A stretch of DNA of 64,000 nucleotides, taken from positions 101,414 through 165,413 of the forward strand of contig NW_005179079.1 of assembly GCF_000350225.1 (NCBI RefSeq). Reading direction: 5' to 3'. Shown here one piece after another: positions 20,950 through 30,742 of this stretch. The notes beneath the pieces are model-generated. The model made no database searches. It was not told the DNA's origin and saw only the letters and a list, made by a program, of their open reading frames with translations. The stretch comes from Chondrus crispus. Taxonomy: Eukaryota; Rhodophyta; Florideophyceae; Gigartinales; Gigartinaceae. The stretch's first letter is position 1; each line of letters opens with the position of its first letter. Both the position numbers and the translations under genes were made by a program.

Positions 20950-23620
20950 TTACGCGTCCGAACGCGCGTCGCTCTGCCTACAGCCCACCACACCTGGCTG
21001 TAGTGAACGACACTGATGCCCATGCGGTGGACAAGTCAAGTAGAACTTGCAGCCCCTCGGCCTAGCCTGCCATGAGCTTGACGTCATCTGCAAACACTCC
21101 GACATCAACGTCAACCGCGGGATCAATCGTTTGCCGGAATTGAAGCGAGTCCCCGATGGAAGCACGAAAAGTATCCAGTGCACGTTGTAAAGCTCTGGAC
21201 TGGACGAGCAGCGTTGTGGAACTCCGCTAGAGATTGTGGCCACAGTTCCAGAGGGATTTTTAGTGCAGACCGTCATCGGATGAAGCTGAAGCGCGGTCTG
21301 GTGTGCAGTGTGTTTCGAAAGGCACGTGCAGACACGCTGCATGAGTAGATTGCGAGGTACTGACCCGTAGGCGTCGGACAACGGCAATGTAGCGGAGCTC
21401 AGCGTTAGGGTTGGCACCATGCTGGACAATGGCAGTCTCAGTTCCTGTACGTTTCTGGAATCTAATTTAAGCTCCATGAAACTTGTATTCTTTTCTAATC
21501 GACACACCGATCGTCCTTGAGATCATTTGACATGCATGCGAAAACAAGGAAATGGGACGGTAGTTTGCGGGGATCGAATTTATTCTTTTTTTGTACAGCA
21601 GAACAACGGCTGCTGTGCTCCAATCATGGAGTAGGTGCTCCAGCTGGCTGCATTTCACCCAAAAGGATACCGACAATATCAGGAACTCTGTCGGGGCGCG
21701 TTTGAACGCCTCAGAGAACAGCTCGTCATCTCCAGGCGCTTGGCGGCATGCTGCTCGCCTGATAGCTTTTGCAACTCGGCCCCAAAGCTCCCAAGTCTCG
21801 GCAGATGCTACGATACCCGGTTGAAATCCTGTTCCAGTTGGCGTAGCCAGATGTCTAGTGAACTCTACGTGGTCAAGCACAGAATCATCCGAGGCGTTTG
21901 ACGAGTCAGTGTTTGCGTGAGATTTCCTTAGGATCGACTTGATGCGCTTCTGAGAATCTCGAAGAGTCGAGCTGGCCATACACTTCGCTGTGGTTTGAGC
22001 GAACCGCTTTTTGGCACAGGGCACTATTCGCCTGATACGCTTGTCAAGTTTGCTATACAGGTTCCAGTCAGTAGGTGAAGCAGTTTCGCTGGCACGGGGA
22101 TAATTATTGCTTCGTTCACGCTTCAAGTATTCGAGGTAATCATGCGAGAAGTATTTGAAGTGCCTGGGACGGTGCTTACGGATGCACTCCGATGGTGCCA
22201 GAACGGTGTTCTTTAACTGCGAGTAGATGCTCTTAAGGTCCGCTATGGTACGACAAGTCTTTATCTGCTCGACGAAACGAAGTATCTTCTGCTTTTAAAG
22301 CGCTTTAGCTGCTTCGGTATACACTGGATTCCCTCCTTGCTTTTGTGGAATCGCGGGCACGATCAACTTGGGCTGCGTCATGGCATTTAAAGTGGCACGC
22401 ACTGGCTCATGATCACTTACGCAGTCCGATTTGGCATGCATCAAGGCGGCTCCAATCGACGCAGGAGACCGCGTGAGGATGAGGTCCACTTTACTCGAGC
22501 CAAGATGGCCTGAGAATGTCCGTTCTGAACAGGGCATGAATGACCCAGCGATGGTTCTTTGCCCAAGCTACGAGCCATCACCGTGACTGTTGGAAGTTCT
22601 ATCCCAGGTGCGATGGAGGCTAATAAAGCCACCCATAATGACCGCCTTGCCCCGTCAAGCCTTGTGTGCAGTGTTCATGCACTCCAAGAAGACCCCCTTC
22701 GGTACCAGTAGTGACAATTATAACGAGATGACTAGGGTCTGCGCGACCGAAAGTGCTAGAAGCTGGTACTTTTCAGGAGCCATTTTAGACAACACGTAGT
22801 ATCGCATGAGGGGATGGATCTTGAATGCCACTCTGCCTTACCCACGCCATCCACCGTGGGACTGTGTGACCGAGACTGGTTCATCAATAAGTTCGTTTTC
22901 AGGATATCATGAGGCCGAAGCCATTTTTCGTATACACTTAGAATGTGTACACGAGTTGAGGACTGAGAAATCTCATACTCCTTGCTGCGGACGCCATGAG
23001 CGTCGTACGTCGCGAACTTAAGTCTATCGGATGGCATGGAGCCGATCATTGCGAGGGTGGCACCTGGCAAGCTTGCTTAGATTCAACTTCCATTTCTTGG
23101 GGGCTTGCGTGATCATCGTCGAAGCCATCCAGACGATCGATATCTACATATAATGACTGCAGTCGTTTCTTGCTGATCTGTGGTCCGGTTGGAGTGAGTT
23201 TCTTGAGACTCTACAACGTACGACGCAATATCAATGGCTTCTGCGTCAACGTCGACGTTATCTCCGTCCAAAGAGGTGTCAGAGATTGTGCTTTTCTGAA
23301 GCTGGACTTGAATCCTGCAGAGGAATCGGTGATGCCGGTACTCTTCCCTCCTGGATGTATCGAGGAATTGCAGTTATACGAGATTGCCGTTATCGCGAGG
23401 GCACTGTATCTACAAACGCAAACGTTTTCACATTTAGCCACAAAATTTATCCAAAATGGTAGGGGTGCTGTTGCAAGTACAACCTGCAAGCGCAATCCCT
23501 GGGATGCTGAACAGTGCTCTCCGAAAAAAGGCAGACAGAATTGGTCCTCAGGAGACACAGGAATGGATAAATCAACAAAAACAAATGAATCCATTTTAGT
23601 TAAACAGCACATAATCAAAG
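20950..23620 (-). pseudogene. Decayed non-LTR retrotransposon (LINE): endonuclease and reverse transcriptase
   Basis: On the minus strand, several frames in succession look like one LINE ORF. From 23,070 downward there is an endonuclease-like start (LKFATYDAHGVRSK, WLRPHD). At about 22,400 a SDHEPVRATL block matches the end of EEP nucleases. From 22,126 to 21,467 come the PGDDELFSEAF, VVLLYKK and ANYRPISL motifs of LINE reverse transcriptases. At 21,094-21,071 is FADDVKLM, the catalytic YADD-type box, and a GVPQ motif lies shortly before it. Sequence up to 23,620 is coding-like with clustered Cys and may be the 5' part. Many frameshifts and stops break it. The 3' end is lost at the gypsy insertion. 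It would have copied itself by target-primed reverse transcription. Confidence 0.8.
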
Positions 23621-23625
23621 CCTAA

Positions 23626-24165
23626 CGTGCAAAAACATTTGCGGATCAGCAACAAGCACGACAATAACCGGTTCTTGTTGTGGTTGTTGCCGCTGGCCAG
23701 CCGTACTGCGAGCAAATAGCTGCAGTATCAACGACAGACCATGGAAGAAATAAAAAACAGCAGTAACAGCTGCAACAGCAAAGCTAGCGACCCCTCAGAC
23801 CCCAGCGTCCTCCCTGTTTCTCCTTGTTCTCTCTGTCCATGTCTTCTTCTTGTGCCCCTTTTGTACAGCCTTTTCCCAGAAGGTCCTTGCCCACTGTCGG
23901 CCCACTACGGTCGCTGCACTCCCCAACAGCGGCGCTCATTCGGAGTTGCATTCGCGTTGACAGGTCACGTCGCGCGGTGTATGAAGGCTTAGAAAGGGCA
24001 GGTAATGTGCTCAACCTTTCTGCGATTTGAAGGTAAACATGAGTGTTGCCAAATGGGCAGCCCCCGTGGCACACCTTGCCAGCCTCTCCAATCTAGATTA
24101 CCCAGCCACGTGATCGCGATTACGGAGCACGTTTACTGTCCTTGCCACAGTGCTCTTAGAGCAGT
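23626..24165. other. Intergenic stretch
   Basis: About 540 bp between the LINE and Harbinger 2. Only short ORFs are present; I see no gene or repeat to name. Confidence 0.6.
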
Positions 24166-24375
24166 CCTATTATATGGGGACAAATATATGCAGTAAAATC
24201 GGCCTGGCCCCAATTTGTCCCTGAAACGTGGGCAGGAAACCCTATTATGTGATACAAAATTGAATCACAAAGCAGTATGACGAGCTGTTGTTTCTTGTAA
24301 ACGTGTGTATATAATAGCCGCCATGTCCTTTCGCTTCTCACACCCCCTTCCTCTTTCCCACCCCAGCCCTTGGTG

Positions 24376-25801
24376 ATGGCATTAAATCGTCCGTTTGCCT
24401 CTCCAGTGATCTCAAGCAACAACTCGATGATTTGCTCTCCGACGCCGAAGAAGCTAGTTACGCACATGCTGTCGCAGCATCAGTTACTGATGCTGCGACA
24501 GCATGTGGCGTGAGGCGTCGAGCACAGTTTGTGCTACTGTAGCGCAAACTGTGCTCGACGCCTCAACAACATACTACAGACGTGTCATGGGCTTTAGAAA
24601 CGTGCGCAGAGGTGCTTGTCGTTGGTACGAACACCACGTCGCTTCTGACGCTGCTATCCGCCTAGATGCTTCCGACAAATCTTTTGCATTCGGTTGTCCC
24701 TTTATCGCGTGCTTCATGATGAACATGTCGACGAAGAACCAAACTTTAACCAAAAAGTCAATGGAGTAGGCCGAAAAGGACATACATCCAATTAGAAGAT
24801 ATTGTGCTGACTCTGCAAACTGGCAACTGCCCTGTCACATGCACAACTGGATGATATGGCGCGCATGTGTCCCCAAGAGCAGCGCGACGCCTTCAAGTTG
24901 ACCCTCCACGCCATATACAGGCGATTGGGACCTGTCTGTCTCAACGGCGAGCCAACATTGGCGGAGCTTGGCAGATCCTCTGCCATGTATGCAGACCAGG
25001 CCTTCCCAGGATGTATTTCTGCAGTGGTCTGTATGCATCTATACTGGAAAATCTGTCCTCGTGTTCTCAAGGGACGGTTTCACACCCCAAAACACGGAAA
25101 ACTGGCTACAATCAGTTGCGAGCCGGTGGCAGATTCTAAGTTATACTGCTGGCATTGGTTTGCGGAAATGTGTGGCACAAACAACGACATCACAGCTGTG
25201 GACAACAGGCCTTTGCTTATCGATACACAAACCGGTGTGAGGCGCATACTGCTTCCGGAGGGCTTTGTGCTTAATGGAGCGACGCGCAACGAGCCACTGT
25301 ACCATCTCGCAGATGAGATTTATCCTGAGTGGTCCAATTTTGTGAAGCTTCTGTGGGTACGTGTGACCGATAGGGAGCGATATCTCACAGAAAGATAAAT
25401 GAGTGTATGTAAGGATGTAGAGCGCCTTTTTGGCGTCCTGCAGGGGCGCATCAAGATTTTAAGACACGAGTCCTTTGAATGGTCGGACTCAATACTGATA
25501 CTGATCAGCCAGGTTTGCGTAATTCTACAAACATGGTAGTGGATATGCACCAAAGAGGGGAACTGAACGAAGAGATTGATGATGATGGCCCCCCGTGAAT
25601 GTGGTCGCCGAATTTAAGCTCTTGGCAGGCGCAGACGACCAGCGCTTGGTGCTGAATGAGTCTGATAGTTTGGAGGAGCCCACGCAGACTGGTTTGAGCA
25701 TGCTTCTGGATCGCAATTACCTTATCAGAAACTCATCCCTACACAGAGAGCTGTCAGAGCAACTTTCGTATCATCTATGGTCAAAAAGAGGCGAACAGTG
25801 A
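24376..25801 (+). pseudogene. Harbinger-superfamily transposase (plant transposon protein type), broken
   Basis: The best stretch is 24,856-25,398 (180 residues): AFPGCISAVVCMH, WKICP, a WHWFAEMCGTNNDI block with the second catalytic Asp, and LADEIYPEW all match the PF04827-type transposase core. After an in-frame TAA at 25,396-25,398 (one C-to-T step from CAA) the match continues with DVERLFGVLQGR, which supplies the catalytic Glu. Frameshifts near 25,528 and 25,597 separate an acidic tail that ends at 25,801. The N-terminal part from 24,376 is weak and contains two long hairpins. It is not functional as it stands. Confidence 0.8.
24463..24565. repeat. Two adjacent long hairpins
   Basis: Arms 24,463-24,483 and 24,487-24,507 are a perfect 21-bp inverted repeat with a 3-base loop. 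Three bases later, arms 24,511-24,535 and 24,541-24,565 form a 25-bp stem with a single G-U-compatible difference and a 5-base loop. They lie in the N-terminal part of the Harbinger 2 transposase pseudogene. Confidence 0.95.
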
Positions 25802-26211
25802 ACAAAAGCCATTTATTCGAATTGCCGTGCTCTGAAAACAATGACAATAGTCCATACAGAACTCTCAACGAGCACTCTCAACGCACCAAAAACCGTCAGT
25901 GGCTGGGGCTCTGCCCCAGACCCCAGTCCTTGCGGACGGCACGCAACTTGCGAATCACAGCCGCACTACCCTGTGGGGTTCGAATTTTCCGTCGGGATGT
26001 CAACCGTCGGTCGCTCTTCTTGTTTCATTTTGTCTTGGATCAGGAGAAAAGATGCTCCTGATGCCCGTGACGGCGCTGGGAAAGACGAAGTGTTTGCCCG
26101 TTCGCCCAAGGAGTCCTCAATAATATCAACTGCGGGAAGGCTGCCACTGGCCGCAGTTGTATTCGCCTGCTTTCGAGCTTCACAAGCGTTGGAATAAAGA
26201 GTCGCAGCCTT

Positions 26212-26991
26212 TTATTTCGGAGCACGGAGCTCTGCGTCCATCACAGAACTGGGAAGTGACACGCGTCGCAATATCTCGAATTCTAGCATTATAGAAGCTG
26301 CATCGCTTTTCGCCCTTGAGCAGGATCGCAGTGCCTTAAAAGTGTTTTCCACACTCATAGCGACTTTGGACGTGGTTGCTTCAGTCTTTTTGTCAATCTT
26401 GCGCTTCTTCGATCCTGATGGGTGCCTAGATAAAGGCCTCTCAATCGAGATGTTACCCCCGTCAACAGTTGACTCACTGTCTTTATTTGAGGCAGGCTTG
26501 TACCCGGGGGCATTCATGTCACTTCCCCCAACACGGGCCGAAAACTTAGGACATTGAGACAAGATGCGTACCGTCTCCATGAAGTTGATGGAAGGACGCT
26601 TACGAAGCACTCTACGCTCTATATGATTGTCCTGTTGCCTGTACAGGCACATCATGTACCCAAAGCGTATTTTCGCCGGACCGGACCTGTACTGCCTTTA
26701 GGCCGGTAGGTACTTCCGTGTTACTCGGCTTACTGTCTTCCACCGGGACTCGAGAGCGGAAGACTTCCTCTTTCGCGTAGCCCCTGGCTGTTGCAAGTAT
26801 CTATCATGTACGACTTTCCAAAACATGTGTGACTTCAAGTCCCCAGTAGGAGTCGAGGCGGAAAACCATGAACAGGCCAACGCCACATCTTCTTCCGGTG
26901 TGAAACTCGGGCCTCCAGGCCATCTGCTCTGTGCAGATGAAGACGATGCCATAGGGAGTTTGGTAGGAGAAAAAGGGGCGATAGAAATCAA
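26212..26991 (-). pseudogene. Harbinger ORF2: Myb/SANT-like protein with NAM-associated C-terminus, one stop
   Basis: Minus-strand frame from the Met at 26,991. Residues 25-95 form a trihelix Myb/SANT-like domain (FTPEEDVALACSWF, FWKVVHDRY, LESRWKTVSRVTRKY). The second half has the PLSRHPSGSKKRK segment seen in NAM-associated C-terminal domains. A single TAA at 26,698-26,700 interrupts an otherwise open frame of 260 codons. Such proteins are known partners that bring the Harbinger transposase to DNA and into the nucleus. It lies convergent to the transposase. Confidence 0.75.
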
Positions 26992-27247
26992 TGTCGGGCA
27001 GTCGGATTGCGTAAGGCTATATTGTCATATGCTACCCAAGTTTGGCGGGACCTGGTTTCGCCCTCTTGAACACTTGGACGTTTTTAATTCGTTTGAGAGT
27101 TTTGTCCCTAGGCCAAATTTCGGAACAAAATGTGCCAGGGATGTTCCGAGATTTGTGCCCGGGAACAAATTTTACAGTTGTCTTTCCCATTATGGGGTTG
27201 GCAAATTACAGATGCCAAATAAATTTGTCCTTTTGTTCCCATAATAG

Positions 27248-27842
27248 CCGTTTTAACTAAGGATTTTCCTCTTATGAGATAAGCCCTGAAATCCATGGCT
27301 TCCGTAGATTTGAAATAATGGAAATTGCTAATATGTGTACACGTAGCCAGGGAGACGCAAGGTTCGGAACACGAGCAAACCTCACACCACTATTTCCAGC
27401 TTCTCCAACATCATGGCAAACAACAACTTCCTCCTTCCCGTTTTGATCCTGAAGCAAATGAGCCAGACCAGTGCTCACACATAAACCATGATTTGTCAAG
27501 GGGTGGCTCTGTCAGGATCTCGTCGAGCGGTGGAAGACGATTGTGAGGATGAGTCTGAAGAGGAGGAGGGACCGGGGAGGCGTAACACTATAGGTGGGTC
27601 CAAAGCAACGTATGCGAGGCGTCATGCCAAGCGTCGTCGGAAGCGGCGACCCTCGCAACCTGCAAAACAAAATGCCGTAGACCCAACCCAGAAACGTGCT
27701 TAACCCCCCATACCTAGGCAAGCGTACTTCAACTGCAACCACCTCTCTCCCACTTCCCAATCTGCAATCTCCAACCCGCCATATCGGCACCTCCTCCATC
27801 CTCCTCCCCGAAAGTGCTCCTCGATACCCTTCTCGACAGCAC
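27248..27842. other. Intergenic stretch between Harbinger 2 and the GC-rich ORFs
   Basis: About 600 bp. A short ORF at 27,488-27,703 encodes a basic, acidic-patch peptide with no match that I know. No gene is called. Confidence 0.5.
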
Positions 27843-28375
27843 CTTACCGCTGCTAGCCCTCCTTGCGTCATCCAGCGACGGCAGCCCACGACACCTTCCA
27901 CGCTGCTGCCTCGCACCCACGCATCGCGCGCCGCTTCCCCGCTGGCGTCCACGCACTAGACCTCGGCGCCTCGGCCTCTGCCGACTCCTTCTGCAACCAC
28001 TTCCTTTCCCTGCTCCACTACCACGGCGTCCGCCGCACGCTCGCGCGCGCCTATCCATTCCTCGTGCAGCCCAGCACGGGTGTGGAGGGTGTCGCAGGGG
28101 CTTTGCAGGGCCTCGAGTTACGCGCGATGCTGCCCTACGTCGACGACGCGTCGAGCGGCACGGAGGTCGCCACACTCGGACGGGGCTTCGCAGCGACGGC
28201 GACCAAGGCCGCAGACGCGCGAATGCGCATTGTCGTCGGCGCAGCCGACCCAGTTGACAAGGGCCTCGTGCTGCGCGAAGCGTGCATCTCCGCGGAGCGC
28301 TCTGCGGAGGAAGTCGAGAGGCTGCTCTGCAACTACGCGTGCGTGGAGCGTGCAGAGAGGGACACGCAAACGTAG
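27843..28375 (+). pseudogene. GC-rich degenerate ORF, faint STAND/NB-ARC resemblance
   Basis: The ORF 27,863-28,375 (170 residues) contains AASHPRIARRFPAGVHALDLG, which resembles the stretch after the P-loop in NB-ARC ATPases (helix, then F-x-DGV-x-W-L-x-LG). No P-loop is readable upstream. The frame stays coding-like after the TAG at 28,373 as far as about 28,570. High GC third positions set it apart from its surroundings. It might be the first half of the same broken gene as 29,128-29,936. Function cannot be claimed. Confidence 0.3.
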
Positions 28376-29127
28376 GATATAGCGGCGGAGCTGGGTGTTG
28401 TGGAGGAGCGGTGTGACCACAGCCCTGAGCTAGCGAAGATGGACGGGGGCAGCGCATGGCGGCTGTCACAGACCGCTGCGACCAGCCCGGTCACGATGTG
28501 GGGGCGATACCTGTGTAGTATAATTGCGCCGAGGCGAGGGCGCCACCGCTGCCGCCCCGGCGTACAGTGATCTCGGGTGTAAGCGCCAGCACAACCGTAA
28601 GGAGTTGTATTTACAGCTGGTGGCCGGTGCGGACAGCAGTAATACTCCACCGGCTACACGTGTGTAATCCGTACGGTTATAGGTAGTATTTGATAGTTAA
28701 GGGCACACATTTTTTAGTTGTGTACAGTAGCTGGTATACAGTAAGTAACATCTACTGTAGCGGGACAGGTGTCCTGGCGTCCCACTTAGGGGTTAAGACC
28801 GGGGGGAACCTGCCCCATTCCAATAAAGAGGAGGCAGACTCGCCTCCCTTCCCTTTAGGGCTAATTGCTATCCCGTTCCGGTTTCCCTTTTAGTCTCAGG
28901 CTTCTAACCCGTGACCGGCCGTCCGGTTATAACACCACCGTCCGCCTGCGCGTCACCGGCCACGAGAGGCTTCCCTCTTTTCCAGTCCATCCGTATGGTT
29001 TGCGTTCGCGCGTGGGTACCCAGCGTCGCGCGCTCCCTTACCTCTAACCCCCCTCGTTTCCGAGTGGTCGGGACGAAAGCAGTTATAACACAACCTGCGC
29101 GAACTGCGACGGGCAGAAGCTAGGGTC
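28376..29127. other. Stretch between the two GC-rich ORFs
   Basis: About 750 bp of mixed composition without a recognised gene. The words GGTTATAACACCACC (about 28,925) and AGTTATAACACAACC (about 29,080) recur and may belong to an insertion that split the ORFs. Confidence 0.35.
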
Positions 29128-29936
29128 GTGGCTGTGTACGGAGCGGTGTGCGAGGAGATGCTCGTCGTGGACGGCCTACTCGCGACGCTGGCGCCAGTGC
29201 CGGCTGCAGCAGCTGTGCCGGCGGTCACGCTGGGGTGCCTGTGGGGTGTGGAGACGGAGGCGAGCGCGCGGATCGGGGAGACGTTGGACCGGATGGGGCT
29301 GCTGGAGTAGCGCGACGGCGGCTTCCGGCTGGGGGCACAAGTCCCGTCCGCGGCGGCCATAGACGCACAGCGGCGCGGGAGGGCTTCCTGCAGGCGGCGC
29401 ACGCGCGCGTAGTGGAAGGGCACCATGCGCGGCTTAGGGCGGGCGCGGGGCGCCGGGCGCAGCGAGACGCGGGCATGGTGGGCGGTGGTGGCGGACGCAG
29501 AGTGCGCGGGGGCTACCGGGGGCGCGAGCTGGCGCGGAACCTGGCGCTAGCCGGGTGGACGCACGAGTTGTTCGCGGTGGTGTGCGACTACCAGTGGCTG
29601 GAGACGCAAGTGGGGCGGAGCGTAGGCAGGCGGTCCGTGCGCGGGTACGTGGGCGACGTGCAGCGGTTTCTGACGGCCGCGCCAAGGTTCTCCAAGGCCG
29701 AGTACCGGGGGGGCAAGAGCGTCGAAAAGATGTGCGAGGGATTGGAGAGGGTGGCTGCCGTGGCGGAAAGGACGGCGGCGGTGGGCCCGAACAGGCCGGC
29801 AGAGCTTGCGTGGCGGATGTTCCGGAGGTTGGAGAGGTGGAGGGAGAGGGAAATTATGGAGAAGAGGTTCTTGGGCGGCGTGGAGCGGAGGGCGGAGCCG
29901 CTGAGGCGGGAGGAGAAGGGCGTGCTGGGCGTGTGA
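29128..29936 (+). pseudogene. GC-rich degenerate ORF, possible STAND/NB-ARC winged-helix and helical region
   Basis: A 60-residue ORF (29,128-29,310) followed in another frame by one of 262 residues. The first has TLGCLWGVETEASARIGETL then MGLLE, like the winged-helix part of NB-ARC proteins. The second has RGRELARNLALAGWTHELF then CDYQWLETQVG, like the helical segment that follows it in Apaf-1-type proteins. A frameshift lies near 29,310. The resemblance is by eye only. If right, the ORFs at 27.8 and 29.1 kb are remnants of one sensor-type ATPase gene. Confidence 0.35.
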
Positions 29937-30051
29937 GGAGGAAGTTGGGAACAATGTCTGGGAAGGGTGCTAACGCAAGGTGATGGATTATACGATAAGC
30001 TTTTAGTCTGAGCTTGATGGTGCCCCCCTTATTTGTTCCACTGTTTTGAAG

Positions 30052-30105
30052 CAAGCTGGAAGTCTAACCTTTTTTTCGCGACAAAAAGGTTAGACTTCCA
30101 GCTTG
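30052..30105. repeat. Perfect 23-bp hairpin
   Basis: Arms 30,052-30,074 and 30,083-30,105 are exact inverse copies with an 8-base loop (TTCGCGAC). No gene is attached to it; the left arm ends in five T and the right arm starts with five A. Confidence 0.97.
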
Positions 30106-30742
30106 TTACCTCGCGGGGTAATTAAACAGCACTCAGGCTCACAGCTTGTCTTATTTCAAAAATAAGCTCGATTTCCCCTTATTTAAAAAGGGATCCTAGG
30201 GTTATCGTTAGGGATTCGCTAGGATCAGTAATTTATATTTTAACCTTGACCAATTTCAATCTCGACATAAGTTAATCGTAGAACTCAGGATAAATGCTGT
30301 GATTGGGTGTACCCTTCCCTGTATCCGTTCAATCTTTTTTATTAAAAATCTTAAAGCTGGAAGTAGTTTTAAAAGCAAAATACTCCAGTCATCTCCCGGG
30401 ACATGGAATATGCGGAGGCAGTCCACAACAGAAATGTTTTGTTTTGACTCCTACTGTAAGGTTGTTTCGTTCTTGAAAGCTTTGTAAGAACTATGAAGTG
30501 TAAGGCGTTTCCAGTGAAATATAGAGTTATCGGGAACTGTCGAGGACGTGTAAGAAACAGCGCTGTACTGCGCTATACGTTGCTGTCAGCCCGCACGCGG
30601 GCTACGACCTTAACTCCCCAACGCATACAGCGCACAGTATCCTTGCTGTAATGGTTACATTTAGTGTAACCACTGCCTAACACGTAGTTTTATTGGTAGT
30701 TGTGTATTTTGCTGATCTGTATAGGTTTTGACCCAGCTACTA
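30106..30742. other. AT-rich intergenic stretch
   Basis: About 640 bp, no gene seen. A hairpin-like CAGCCCGCACGCGGGCT lies near 30,587. Confidence 0.6.

Larger units (their letters stand above)
24168..27247. mobile_element. PIF/Harbinger element 2
   Basis: The left end reads CTATTATATGGGGACAAA and the right end, inverted, reads CTATTATGGGAACAAA. Both ends then carry scattered ACAAAT-type repeats. Inside, a transposase pseudogene lies on the plus strand and a Myb/NAM-associated partner gene on the minus strand, the two-gene plan typical of Harbinger elements. The exact target duplication cannot be fixed because of a 2-bp difference at the ends. Confidence 0.7.
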
